A stretch of 64,000 bases of DNA from Chamaecyparis obtusa (taxonomy: Eukaryota > Streptophyta > Pinopsida > Cupressales > Cupressaceae), in NCBI GenBank assembly GCA_027943335.1, contig BSBK01009272.1, positions 126,501 to 190,500 on the forward strand, given 5' to 3'. A model generated the notes under the pieces. That model did not search any database, had not been told where the DNA came from, and saw only the letters and a list, made by a program, of their open reading frames with translations. Below are positions 48,332 to 58,478 of the stretch, one piece after another (within the stretch, counting starts at the first letter, position 1; the number at the start of each line of letters is the position of its first letter). Position numbers and translations under genes: made by a program.

Positions 48332-51300
48332 CATTATATTAATTAAAAGAGTATGTGTTAATGAATAGACATGTCCCATGAAGGGACATGTCTATCCATG
48401 TCTCATCCACAATATAAATAAGAGAGAGATTGCTGCCTTTGAAAAATACATACAATCAGGAGTACTATTACATTTGCAGCGATCCTCACAAAATCAACAC
48501 AAACAAATATAAATAAAACTTTGATTGTAAATGATAGAAGGTCAGAAAGCAAGACAGAGGTAGCCTCTACGAGAGAATTGCAAATGCTAAAGAAGCAAAA
48601 TAGCATTAGGATAATTCAAGAACAAAGTCTGCAGAAAGCAATTATAATATAGTAGATGAAATAAGACTAGCTAGGAGTGAGTATATATAGGAAATGAGAG
48701 AGGGGAGAGGAGACAAATACAACCAATGGGAAGAGACTATCACAATAGCCTAAAAAAGGCAAGTATAACTCCCATGGAAGATGTCATACTAACTACTCAT
48801 TTATTATCCTAAGCAAGCTTAATTAAAAGTGTAGGAAAAAGAAATTAAATAACCAACTAGGAAACAAAAACTTACACTAACACCTTCTACCATGTACTGG
48901 TCATGGATATCTCACATTTATTAAGATTTGGTGTCTATCTTTGACGGTATTATGGATCCATATGTTCTCATTCGAATGGATGGAAAATTAGAAAGGAGGG
49001 AATAGATGCAGAACCAACAAAAAGAGAATATTGTATGAAACCCTAAGGTATGGCATAATTTAGTTTGGGTTTATTCCAAGTTTGTAATAGACTCTCTATA
49101 ACCTTGAAGAATTTGTGTAACTAGCAAATTTGACATTGTTTGAATGTCTCTAGGAGTATTGTGTGTATTTCCTTGATGGGTTTTTGATTATCTGGTCAAC
49201 CAGAAGGCCATAAAATCATTTCAAAGCTTATGCATTTTCTGAAGGATAAATAAAGGAACATGCAAGTTTATTTCGGATCATCGAGTAGACTCATATAAAG
49301 TTATTTGCAATTTTAGTTATTTTTTTATTTGTATGTGTAGATTCTAGTTTACATATGTATTTGAGGAGATAAAAAAACTTAAGTCATATATTGAATAAGG
49401 TAACCCATTTACCTTCAGCTGTTTCATGTATTGTATGAACCCCATACTCTATGTCCACTTGGAGGTAGACACCGATCTATATTTTGCTCCTCAAACCATC
49501 ACTTTAACTCATTTTAGAACACTTTAAACAGAATAATCATTTTTTGTTGAGTTTTTCGTTTTGGCTTCCATGTGCTTAAGTGTATAACAACAATATTGTT
49601 ATATCCATTTTTTAAATAGTTTATTTGGTAGGTCGTTTTTCCCCTGCTATGCAAAGGTGCACAATGTCGTATATTCAAACCAGTATATAGGTACATTTTG
49701 AAAACTAGAATAGGCGTACACTTTGTAGTATGGTTTGTAACAAAGTAATTACTCAGTCTTTATAATATTGAACTCAGCACCTTAGGGAAACACCCCTTGG
49801 TCTTGTAGAACCAAAAGTGAAAGTGTTCTTACTTGCCTCAATAATTGGTCCTTAGCTGCCTAACCTGAACATAGGTCTTGTGATTCTCTTCCCAGGTGTG
49901 ACGCCCTTTGCATCAGAGAGACTATACTATCTTAGGTTGGGTTCTACAACTCAAATCACCAATAGATAGGATGAGAACAGTTTTATTGAAAGGTGTTGGG
50001 TGGATGGATAGAGAAATTTATGGTAGCTTCCTTGACAAGTGCATATCAGGTGCAAGCCACATACAATTATGAATTACATCCTTATTAACAATCACTAGAC
50101 ACTAGTGCAGGCATAATTCATTTAGCTAAGTGTTCTTTTCTGTCTGAAACATCTCACTTTATCACCAAAGTTAGCTTACCTAAGAGGATTGGATGGGAAT
50201 AGTTCTACACATTTTTCAAAAGACTTGCTGAAACTTGGCGAGTTTTATTAACTTGTGAGTTTTTCTGCTGGGCAAGTTTTTGTGCCAAGTACTCGTACAA
50301 AAAACTTGCCGAGTTTTTTGCCAAAAAAAAAACTCACCAAAATCTCTATTCCTGTTTCATGTTTTGAACACAAACATCGAAAAATGTCAATTCTGGGAGT
50401 TGACAATCCCAATTCTAGTCTAATTCCAGCAAACAAACGGGCCCTTGCTGATTTTGTAGAGAAAACTTGCTTTCGCTAAAAAAATTTGATAAAACTGAGG
50501 GTCTCCACTCCCAAACTTCCCTAGGTTGTGAGATCTCTTGTCATGTAAGAAATTTGATGACAATGAGGGGATCTGCGAGTGGAGACCAAATTTGAAAACT
50601 TAGACAACTAATTTACCACTATCATAATATCATTGATCAATGATGAATCATGAATTTTGTTGAATCATGATGATATTTAAAGGCAATGATCATAAAATTC
50701 TTTATAGTTGTCAGCTAACTATTGTTAGGATTCTACACGAGGATGCAATTTCTACTTATTTATGGGCTCATTGGATACATCTTGCCACTGAGTTTTGCCA
50801 AAAACAAATGTGTTTCTAATGAAATTCAAGCAATTTTTTAAGTTGCGGAGTTTTTGTCTAGGAGCATTTTTTGGGCTTGCTGAGTTTTGTTGAGTCTGAG
50901 TTTTTAAACTATTGTTCTACAGAAGGATGTTGGGTGATGGTTTGAGAAATTTGAGGTAGCTTCCTTGGAAATTCCATATAAGGTACAAGGCACTTACAAT
51001 TTCTCATATTGCAGAGTATTTCACATGCTTGGGAAGGATCTCAAGTTTTGATCTAAAAGAATTGATGTGCGTTGAAACTAGTTTCAGGTGAAATGCATTT
51101 GTCTGAGTCCTTTCTTTTGTATATTTGAAATATCATAGACCATTTTTTGTCCTCAAGCTGCTCTCTCTATCCTTTTGCGAAGACAAGTGTTTCCGCCTTG
51201 TGGGTTGACTCTTCCTTTTTGTAGATTAGAATGACCTTTTGTATTTGTTTTGCGTTTAGTTTTCTTAAGTTTACAACTTCTTCGAAGCTTCTTTTTTGTT

Positions 51301-52749
51301 CCATCTTGCTATTGTCTGGAGTTGTGTTTCTGAGTTCCTTTGACCTGTTTGGGTTACCTGTGGACATTAATATAGTTTTTTCTCTATTTCATAGTTTGTA
51401 TTTATTTATTTATATAACAAAAAAATCATTCACATTGTATTCAATGTATATGATGTTTAACATCAAATCAGGCAAGTGGCATAGTTTGACATTACAATAG
51501 CACCAGTCATTCGAATTGCACACAAGTTTTCTTCCGACCTTAACACAGCTACAACGTACACTCATATTTGAAGCATTTCTATGTTTAGTTTCCTCTATGA
51601 ATGATACATATTCTATTTGATTTTAGTCTTCAAAAGAAATGTGTGGAGTTATTTCAATGATTGATAGCATTCTTGGCATCAAAGCAGGAATTAGGTAAGG
51701 AATAGTATGATCATTGAAGCTCAAGGAAATGATACCCTGCTTGCATGTTTATCGTAATGTGAATGGGAGACACTTTTTCATAATGTTGATCGAAATCTCT
51801 CTACAAAACAAACTTATGTTCTATAGTCTTAGACTCTTATGCATCTTAGTGATACTTATGTAAGTTTGAAGTTGATAAAGGATGATCAATGCTTTTTATT
51901 TTGTAGCATGCAAATTTCTAATATAAATATCTGATTGGAGACATGCAGAATGTGTTTGCTTTGTTGTATAGACATTTCTTTTTCTTTTTAAGGTGTTGCA
52001 TTATACTGTATTGTCTATTAAATGCTCTGGCATGCCTGAAACAAACTTTCTGTCTGTAATGCTTCGTGAGCTGTGAAATCTGGTAGTTATTTTGGGCTTT
52101 TTTCAGTTGGGGAGCAATACTATAGTCTCGATGCTGTTTGCTGGGTGTTAAATTGATATTTTACAATTTAAACTACTATTTCAGTTGATTGAAAGTGCTT
52201 TCTGTGATTTTAAGAAAGGAAAAATTGCTAATCTAATTTGATTGTAAGTATTTTTCTAGTAAATATTGGTGTGATTCATTTATGAAAGCAGGAGAATGAG
52301 GGTCTCAGTGGCGAGCATGTGAGGGAAGGTTTGACTGCTATTGTTTCGGTTAAAATTTCCAATCCAGAGTTTGAAGGGCAAACAAAAGTAAGTCAGCTGA
52401 ATTTAAGATTGTATTCTTCAGATTAGTGTTGCCAACTTATGCAACATAGCTTGCAAATCTTGATTATTCTGGGTTGTTCAATACTCTCTCTTGCTCACAT
52501 TCCTATTTTTTTTGGTAGTTTTTTTCAATCTTTTTTATGTTCACATTTGCATATATTTTGACTTTTTTAATTTGAAAATGTAATCGAAATCCTAATAAGT
52601 TTTGTAATTGATGTTGAAAGACTCGGTTAGGAAACCCAGAGGTCAGGAAGGTTGTGGATCAAGCTGTTCAGGAGTACTTCACAGATTTCTTAGAATGCAA
52701 TCCCGAAGTTCTTAATTCGATTCTTTTGAAGGCTCTTAATGCTTTCAAG
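37274..52749 (+). CDS. GYRB: DNA gyrase subunit B, organellar (partial: four internal exons)
   Basis: Exons 37274-37344, 37537-37678, 52292-52387 and 52621-52749 join in frame with GT...AG at every junction (phases 2, 0, 0, 0). They encode the end of the ATPase-transducer region and the start of the next domain: KPIHEPIF, then [77 protein letters not shown]. GyrB supplies ATP hydrolysis and DNA capture for the gyrase that supercoils plastid and mitochondrial DNA in plants. IDGGTH and the following helix belong to the transducer, whose conserved Lys comes from the adjoining QTK loop. The N-terminal GHKL ATPase exons and the TOPRIM part (EGDSAGG) are not in the window. The intron 37679-52291 is 14.6 kb and holds several retrotransposons. 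Coding is undamaged, so a working gene is likely. Confidence 0.9.
37537..37678 (+). CDS. GYRB: GYRB exon ([18 protein letters not shown]...SKIIK)
   Basis: 142 bases after GGATCAG and before GTGATT. It completes the split Trp codon and ends in phase 0. This is the most conserved stretch seen, with IDGGTH of the transducer domain. Confidence 0.92.
37679..38298 (+). other. Start of the large GYRB intron
   Basis: Non-coding. A 67-codon minus-strand frame (38013-38216) is not recognisable. A relic transposon boundary may lie near 38280, where Copia-like coding begins. Confidence 0.5.
38299..39183 (+). pseudogene. Copia retrotransposon fragment: protease joined to RNase H tail
   Basis: 38299-38628 contains [16 protein letters not shown], the Copia aspartic protease region with DNG in place of DSG. 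The following bases still translate, with frame changes, as [12 protein letters not shown] and TTSLLSVSF, usual downstream of the protease. 38908-39183 contains [20 protein letters not shown], the C-terminal end of Copia RNase H. Integrase and reverse transcriptase are absent, so about 2-3 kb was deleted. It lies inside the GYRB intron. Confidence 0.7.
39190..39634 (+). repeat. Putative 3' LTR of the Copia fragment
   Basis: Begins TGTTAGATTTC directly after TTTGAAGAGAG (purine-rich) and ends TCCAGTATAACA. Size and TG...CA ends fit a Copia LTR. No 5' partner was found. Confidence 0.4.
39635..40575. other. Intron sequence, no gene recognised
   Basis: AT-rich. A run of nine G occurs near 40388. 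Nothing coding or clearly repeated was seen. Confidence 0.4.
40576..41452 (+). repeat. 5' LTR, 877 bp
   Basis: Starts TGTAATGTTCTAGAC and ends CTCAGGACATTACA, so both tips share the short inverted repeat TGTAATGT. A tRNA-Met-like primer site follows one base later. Confidence 0.6.
41454..41465 (+). other. Primer-binding site (initiator tRNA-Met type)
   Basis: TGGTATTCGAGC, close to the TGGTATCAGAGC complement of plant initiator tRNA-Met, one base after the LTR. Confidence 0.65.
41466..43425 (+). pseudogene. Gypsy gag-protease with RNase H tail, degenerate
   Basis: Gag reads [25 protein letters not shown] and [17 protein letters not shown] with stops between. A zinc-knuckle-like [13 protein letters not shown] lies near 42530. 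Protease core VMLDSAATL near 42778 replaces the usual DSGA/DSGS. DTCDILLGIQW and [18 protein letters not shown] match the stretch after the protease. From about 43140, [16 protein letters not shown] (RNase H end) and [11 protein letters not shown] (linker to integrase) follow directly. Many stops and frameshifts. Confidence 0.7.
43440..45869 (-). pseudogene. Copia retrotransposon, gag to integrase, no RT
   Basis: On the minus strand from the primer site (45869-45859, TGGTATCATAG): gag with [16 protein letters not shown] (44990-44718), protease [13 protein letters not shown] (near 44290), pre-integrase [12 protein letters not shown] with [10 protein letters not shown] (43972-43730), and integrase core [18 protein letters not shown] and [16 protein letters not shown] (43657-43376). 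It stops inside the integrase near 43440, where it abuts the forward gypsy remnant; RT, RNase H and 3' LTR are lost. The frame is broken several times. Confidence 0.75.
45916..46278 (+). repeat. 5' LTR of the non-autonomous element
   Basis: TGTTTATGTTTGG...ATCAACA, followed at once by the primer-binding site. Confidence 0.85.
46279..46291 (+). other. Primer-binding site TGGTATCAAAGCC
   Basis: Complementary to the 3' end of initiator tRNA-Met with one difference from the common TGGTATCAGAGC. Confidence 0.8.
47780..48060. repeat. Internal tandem repeats of the non-autonomous element
   Basis: A compound unit of about 130 bases occurs twice (GAGTACTTGGTGGACATCAT at about 47798 and 47932), each followed by GTGAATATCATG and ATCATGAGATGATATCT. 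Earlier, ATGGCTGAAACAGATCATGA occurs near 47634 and 47727, and AGAGGGAGTCT near 47288 and 47350. Confidence 0.7.
48117..48499 (+). repeat. 3' LTR of the non-autonomous element
   Basis: TGTTGATGTTTGG...ATCAACA with a (TA)n tract at 48293-48324 that is shorter in the 5' LTR. Confidence 0.85.
48883..50201. other. GYRB intron sequence without recognised gene
   Basis: Only short open frames. 49991-50075 is similar to 50929-51000 (AAGGTGTTGGGTGGATGG against AAGGATGTTGGGTGATGG, then GGTAGCTTCCTTG in both). No element boundaries found. Confidence 0.4.
50210..50913. mobile_element. Non-autonomous hAT-like element, 704 bp
   Basis: Perfect 8-bp target duplication GTTCTACA at 50202-50209 and 50914-50921. 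The left end CATTTTTCAAAAGACTTG and the inverted right end AATAGTTTAAAAACTCAG share TCAAAA.GACT against TTAAAAACT. Subterminal CTTGCCGAGTTTTT/TTGCTGAGTTTT repeats resemble those of the 16546-17601 element. No transposase. A GGGCCCGTTTG motif (inverted, 50431-50441) lies inside and may be a decayed Harbinger end. Confidence 0.6.
50922..52291. other. Intron between the hAT-like element and the third GYRB exon
   Basis: No gene recognised. An 89-codon frame at 51231-51500 looks fortuitous. The end carries the acceptor TTTATGAAAGCAG at 52279-52291. Confidence 0.5.
52292..52387 (+). CDS. GYRB: GYRB exon ([20 protein letters not shown]...GQTK)
   Basis: 96 bases after ATGAAAGCAG and before GTAAGT. 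Phase 0 at both ends. Contains SGEHVREGL and EGQTK, the switch-loop region of GyrB. Confidence 0.92.
52621..52749 (+). CDS. GYRB: GYRB exon ([16 protein letters not shown]...ALNAFK)
   Basis: 129 bases after GATGTTGAAAG and before GTATTC. Phase 0 at both ends. Continues directly from QTK into TRLGNPEVR as in plant and bacterial GyrB. Confidence 0.92.
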
Positions 52750-53823
52750 GTATTCTGGAACTAAACTTGTGTGCATTTCAGTTATTGCATATAGTATGAC
52801 GTTTCAGAATTTTTTCACTTAAATATAGATTATCTTATTTCTATTGATTTCATGTAAGGGCAGTTCTTTAGTTCATTCCTTATGGTTTTCAGAATGTTAG
52901 AAATGCTCAGCTACATGAGGCTTAGACACAAAAGTCATTGATATTTACAATACGATTCATATTATACTTGAAAAGAATGAACTTTTAACACTATAATGAA
53001 TTAAACACTCTCAAAATCATTATATTACATTGCTTGTGTGAGAGTAAGTGTTCATTGGACTTGATATACACCAACTACTTTGTCTTTTGGGTGCTAGTTA
53101 GTTACACTTAACTCAGTGGACGAGTGATTATGTCCTCAAATTTTTCTCAATTTAAAAGAATCTTGCAACTTGTTGATATTTGGGACAAAGTCAATACATT
53201 TAAAATTATAGTTGCCAGAGTAAATTGAGAAATAAAAAATTAAAATATGTACTTGTGATGGAACTTTAATGGGCATGAAAGTACCTCCATGTGTTGGCAC
53301 TCTTGTGCTTGTTGTGAAGATAACTTTAAGGCTATGGCCACTTGAAGCTAAAAAAATTCTAAAAGCAATATATTAAGGGAGAATCTAGTGAATGCTATCT
53401 TGCACCATTCACTAATTTAAAAGTCTTTCTAATGTGTCACCTTCCTAAAAGAAAATATTTTCATGCTATAAAAGTTATTTCTCAAAGCAAATTCTAGGAG
53501 ATGCAATTGGGTGTTCATCTTGTTCCAGTGGTCAATTTCAATTTTTGTACATGCTTGAAAATGTTATACATGCCTCTTTCTCCTTAGTTGCTATTATGCC
53601 ACTTATTTTTCTAGCATGAAGTGAATGGTTTCATATATCTTGCTAAAACATAGCTGATTTTTTGAGAGTGCTTAATCATACCAATGACAAATTTAGGGAA
53701 ACTCAACATGTCTTCCATAGGAGCCCTTTCAATCATTGTCTAAGGCCCAATTCTTTAACCTTATGCATCCCTATATTAAATTGCCTCTATACACTACAAA
53801 GGTTGTTGATTACCATGATGCTC
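52750..53823 (+). other. Intron after the fourth GYRB exon
   Basis: Opens with GTATTC. I searched for the next GYRB exon (family continuation AAKRAREL, KSSSLPGKL) through 64000 and did not see it, so this intron probably exceeds 11 kb. Confidence 0.5.
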
Positions 53824-53835
53824 TGTAATGTCCCC
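53824..53835 (+). repeat. LTR-end motif TGTAATGTCCCC
   Basis: Same 12-mer as at 18786 and, inverted, at 18397; followed by a short AT-rich stretch. The rest of the LTR is not definable. Confidence 0.35.
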
Positions 53836-54089
53836 TTTCTAAATTGCCCTAGAATTACAATTGTCACGAATCGCAAATTGATTCAAATATATGTTAATTG
53901 TATATACTTGTTGATGTCAGTTTTGTACCACTACATAACATATAGCAATTGAACACTTGATATAGAATACCAAACACTCTAACCCTCTCTTGAAAAGTAT
54001 ATACTCATGAAGAACATGAGAAAACTCCAAGGTTCCTTACACCTATGGATACTAACTCAGTTATATTAATGTGATTTGTTGGTTAATCA

Positions 54090-56022
54090 CATAGGCGGGC
54101 TTACGTTGTTCATTCAAAGATAACTTGGTGGTACTTCGCTTGCTTAACTTGTTCTTTTCTCCTTGATCATTGGTACTAGCAATGTCAGCCTTAGGAGCAG
54201 CCTCATGATTACTATGTAGCTCATGATCATCACCATCAACTCCATGTGCACCAAGGCGGGCAATTGAATCATCTCTGATTCAACATTGCAATATTTTGCG
54301 TCCCTTTTTTGTAGGTATTGTCTTTGTGTGTTAGTAGCCTGAAGTTTGAATGCACATAGACCAAGCCTTCTACCTTCATAGACTTAGTCTATTGCGATTT
54401 ATTGGATGGATGAAGGAGTATGTGCTCCAATTTCTCTCGAATGATGATGAACTAGCAACTGATCAAAATTTTCAATTTTGAAATTAGAGAGTTATAAGTT
54501 ATGAATACAAATTTGAAATATAAATTCAATATTCATCAACAAGAATTTAGAAATTGGAAGCTTAAAGGTTAAGAACTTACTTGTGATAAAACTTTTATGG
54601 CAATGGGTTCTAGGTGCTGGTATATTTCTCCATGGAAGTACCACCATTTATTAGCATCGACACCTTCCTTGTCTTCAAGAGCGTGGAGACCACAATCATT
54701 GGTGCGTACAAAACTCATGAATTCAAAACTCACCATAGGTCGTATGTGATTGGGAAAGAATCCACAAAGGACTGCCTTGTACTTACGAGCAACTTCAAGA
54801 TCTCTTTATAGGGCAACTCTAGTGCTACTCTCATTAGGGACTGCTTGACTATAGTACCTGGGGCTGAATGCAAAGGCAATGAGACGCAAAGGGGCAGTCA
54901 TTTTGTTCCATCTCTTCACCATGATCTTCTATAGTTCCTTGAAGAATGTTTCTTCAAGATCTTTATTTTTTCTCATTTATGATTTTTTTCATATCCTCTA
55001 TCATAGAGTCAATGCCATCATGTACCTCCCCCAAGCAAGGTCTATCAATGTTAGTATATCGGATCATGCTCAATATAGGCTCAAAAATTCTTAGGAGGTA
55101 TCTCAGACAATCCCACCAAGAGTCATCTAGTATCATTTACTTAATGACAACTGCCTTTGGACTACTAGATTGCCTCCACATGCTCTAATTACCACTGATT
55201 AAATTCTAGACAATGCCTCTTTAACCTTCACAAGGCTTCTCAGAACAATTGTGTTGTAGGCAAAACGTGTCTCAACAACCTTTTTAAAATCAAAACAATA
55301 ATAAAGTAAAATCAAAATTAAAATAAAAAACTTAGAAATTTTACTAAGCTGAAGTCTAAAACATATTTGAATTTTAAATAATTTAACATACCTTTAAAAG
55401 CTTCAATCTTGAGAATTGTCTAAATATGGCTTGCAACATATGGTGGTTCGCGATGAACATCTGGATCTCTTAGGCATCAATATACATTTGTTTGATCCAA
55501 TCAACTTTCTTCCCAATTTCTTGCAGCATTAGGTTGAGTGAGTGGACAACACAAGGTGTTCGAAAATTGTTCATAGCGCTCCTCAATAATAACCCAACAA
55601 AACTATAATTTTTAGCATTGTGTGTTATTACCTAAACAATATTTTGAGGGCCAACTTGTTGAAGGCTTGGAAGAGAATGTTTGTAACGAATATACCGTCC
55701 TTCACTTGCCCTTCACAATCCATTGCTCTAAAAAACATTGCACCTCTTGTGGAGAATGCAATAACATTGACCAAAGGGCAATTTCTTGCATCTTTCCATC
55801 CATCAAATACTATGGACACTATTGTTTTGATCCGTGAATTCGTGATGGGCTTCAAGCAATTCTCTACATGTTTCCCCTCTTTGTCAAATAAAGTGGTGCA
55901 CACCTTCTCATAACTGTGGCCCTTGAATCCTCTTGGAGCCTCATTAATTGTTCTCGCCATTTTTTGCCAATATGATGACTGAACAACATTAAATGCCAAT
56001 CCGTTTGGAAAGATGCATCTAG
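54090..56022 (-). pseudogene. hAT transposase pseudogene (DUF659 type), C-terminal part
   Basis: Minus strand 55999-55628 reads AFNVVQSSYWQKMARTINEA, RGFKGHSYEKV, TIVSIVFDGWKDARN and FFRAMDCEGQVKDG, the DUF659 region of plant hAT transposases with the catalytic Asp in SDGW-like FDGW. Continuing down: VQVITHNAKN, TPCVVHSLNLMLQEI (about 55560), a long degenerate stretch, then INRNRLS and EGLVYVHSNFRL (about 54350), the dimerisation end. Many stops. Its upstream part continues beyond the inserted LTR element at 63967. Confidence 0.7.
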
Positions 56023-57049
56023 TGTTAATCCTAACTGGTTACTGAGAGGGGGGGTGAATCAGTAAATACAATTTCTACTTCAATTTATCCTTATATATAA
56101 TCTCGTAGAATTAAAAGAATCTAACAACACTCATAAATAGAAATTGAAATGCACAGGTCAACACAACATATATACGTGGAAACCTTTGGTTAGAAGGAGA
56201 AAACCACGGTGGGACAGAACCCACAACTTTACTACTGTAGTAATAAAGATGCCTTATTAGAGGCTTACAAAGCACTGGTAAGAGTGTTACTCGGTTAAGG
56301 GATTTGGTTGAAGACCTGTTAGGATCTTGACCCTCTTAGGAGTCGCCTTGTAAGAGGACTTTCAACACCAATAAAGATGTTACCCGGTAAAGGGATTTAT
56401 ACAAAGAACCTATTAGGGTTCACCTTGATAAAGGGATTTGAATATGCTTCACATTCTAAAGCAATGATCTTATGATGACACTTTCTGTCTAATCAGATCA
56501 TACCTGTTCCCCTTTGCTTTGCTTGGCTGTTGAACCTTTCTCTGTCTTTCACTTCTCGTGACTGTAGCTCCTCTCAGAAGATATTGCTCTCCTGCTCTTG
56601 ATATTCAACAATACTTCTTTCATGTCCTATTATAAGAGATCAATCTTATAAAAAACACATCTCATAGTACTGCCAAGCTGAAAACTCACCCATAAATCAT
56701 ACATGCAAAAAAGGCTTGCAAACTGATCTTGAGTTTACCTTGAAACGCTCGTAGATAAAACACATCTAACTTCAGTAAAACTGAAAAAGCTAACTCCAGT
56801 TTTAACTGTGAACGCTCCGCATAATCCGATTCGGATTATAATGCATTTAACCGGTAAAGAATTTGTACCCGGTTAGTCATCTCTTCCCTGTGTGTTTCCC
56901 ATGATCGGTTGGAATAACCTAGACCAGTATAAGCGTGACTGGCAAAGTACACTGCTTACTTGTTTAGTCTATCGGTGCATACATAAGAGTACCAGTGTGA
57001 TGTATCGGTGGGATTGATGTTTGCCAATGACAACTAAGTTATGTCAACA
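56023..57049 (-). repeat. 3' LTR of the minus-strand element, 1027 bp
   Basis: Matches 62906-63961 along its length with scattered differences and a few indels. The adjacent polypurine tract lies at 57050-57062. Confidence 0.88.
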
Positions 57050-57062
57050 ATCTTCCCCTTTG
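57050..57062 (-). other. Polypurine tract of the minus-strand element
   Basis: Minus strand AAAGGGGAAGAT directly before TGTTGACATA of the 3' LTR. Confirms the element's orientation. Confidence 0.75.
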
Positions 57063-57316
57063 GCATTTGTGGCAAAACATATCAATACATCACCTGTCTT
57101 GTAGACTTCCCCTGTAAATCTCCTTGTCTACCTGTAACACACACTGTCTGTTATCTCTTTCTCTTTTTTTTAAAGTCTTTCATCTACGCTGATCTTCCAT
57201 CTTATACTGATCTTCCCTGTATCTGAGATCTTCTTTTCTTCCATCTCTGTATCTGATCTTCTTCCCCTTTTTGCTTCCATAGGTCAAAGGGTTGTTACTT
57301 CTTAACTGTTTGCATT

Positions 57317-58478
57317 TCATAACTGTAACTTATTGAAAATATGCTTGTATATTTTCTTTGCAGAATCAAGGAATGGCTTCCATAGACCTGTTACATGATC
57401 CAAGTTCTTCTTTGCTGCTTGTAGTGAGACAATTATGTTTTCCATGTCCTCCACTGTTTTGTAATCAGGTTCCTTGATTAGGCTACTTGCATCGGTTGCA
57501 GTTGTCTGCATGAGATCAAATGTTGGGGCAAGGAACAATTGGAATCCAATAAGATCTTGAATTCGGTTTGTTTTTCTCTTTGGATCCCTTTCTGAGGATG
57601 AGAGCAAGACTTGTCAATTCTCCGCTGTATTCAGTTGCATAAGAGTTCTTTTCATCAAACTTGGATGAAAGAACCTTTATCGCTTTTGAAGTCTTGGATG
57701 TTCTCTCAGTTATATCTTGAGCAAAGTCTTCAAAGTTTGAAGTCCTTGTTATCAATTTTCTTGCATCCTTTATCTGCTACGTTAGCTCCCCGGTTCTTGT
57801 AGATACAATGATCTTGATTTCTTCAACCTGTTTGTGAAGAATTTCTACTCGCTTCTTCTCATAGCGATCAATTGCTATTGTCTCTGGGTTGGTGACATCT
57901 TCCCCAATTGCTTGTGCGAGAATCTCCAATTGATCTATAACAGGTTCATCCTTATCAATATCTGTATTCGGTACAAAGTTGTACAAGATGTTTTTTACAC
58001 TAGAGAGGACCATGTCTTGTTTCCTCTTAGTGAGCACTTTTAGTTGTCTTGTTGACATCTTGCTTATGTCAACCATTGTTTTAGTAACTTTACTTTTCTT
58101 TGCTTCAGAATCTGTTGCAAAAGTTAGATTTCTCTTCAATGAAGATGAACTAGGAACATCTACCGGTTCCTACTGTTTATTCTCTTGTGTAGGTTGTTCT
58201 TCTGTAGGCTTTTCCTGTTTTGTATTAACAGGTAACTCCTGTTGTTGAGGTATCTCCTCTTGTCGTACCTCTTGTTCTTGATGTACTTCCCCTCTTGGTT
58301 GTACTTCTTCCTCCGGATGGACTTCATCTTCCAGTGGTTGCTCTGCTTGTTGCTCCTCAGCAACCTGTTGTTCATTCACAACAATTTCCTCTTTATATGT
58401 TCCTTTTTCTGTAGTCATCTTTTTTGATGACTCTCCTTGTACTAGATCTTCTGGTTGAACTTGTTCGCCTAGATTTAC
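57317..58478 (-). pseudogene. ORF2 C-terminal part, Glu/Gln-rich then helical
   Basis: Same frame as the previous blocks: 58418-58170 (Glu/Gln-rich repeats such as EEEVQPRGEVHQEQEV), 58139-57777 and 57755-57516, each split by one stop, then one frameshift near 57570 and a last block 57607-57317. The helical tail (LITRTSNFEDFAQDITERT and following) may be a coiled coil. Together with the two preceding entries this was about 1240 codons. Confidence 0.55.

Larger units (their letters stand above)
45916..48499 (+). mobile_element. Non-autonomous LTR retrotransposon, 2584 bp, no coding domains
   Basis: Perfect 5-bp target duplication CAAAC at 45911-45915 and 48500-48504. LTRs are 45916-46278 (363 bp) and 48117-48499 (383 bp), both from TGTT.ATGTTTGGTAGC to AAAATCAACA; the length difference is mostly in a TA run. 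The primer site TGGTATCAAAGCC is at 46279 and a polypurine tract (AAGAGGGAG) lies just before 48117. The 1.8 kb interior has no gag or pol. It is inserted in the LTR of the minus-strand Copia. Confidence 0.85.
45870..48882 (-). repeat. 5' LTR of the minus-strand Copia, split by a nested LTR element
   Basis: The minus-strand LTR starts TGTTAGTGTAAG at 48882, runs to 48505, and continues at 45915-45870 ending ATTCCAACA. The primer site lies next to it. Excluding the insert and one target copy its length is about 424 bp. Confidence 0.65.

Noticed and set aside
50431..50441. Harbinger MITE end (inverted GGGCCCGTTTG)
   Set aside because: No partner end or TWA duplication was found nearby, so only a fragment can be claimed.
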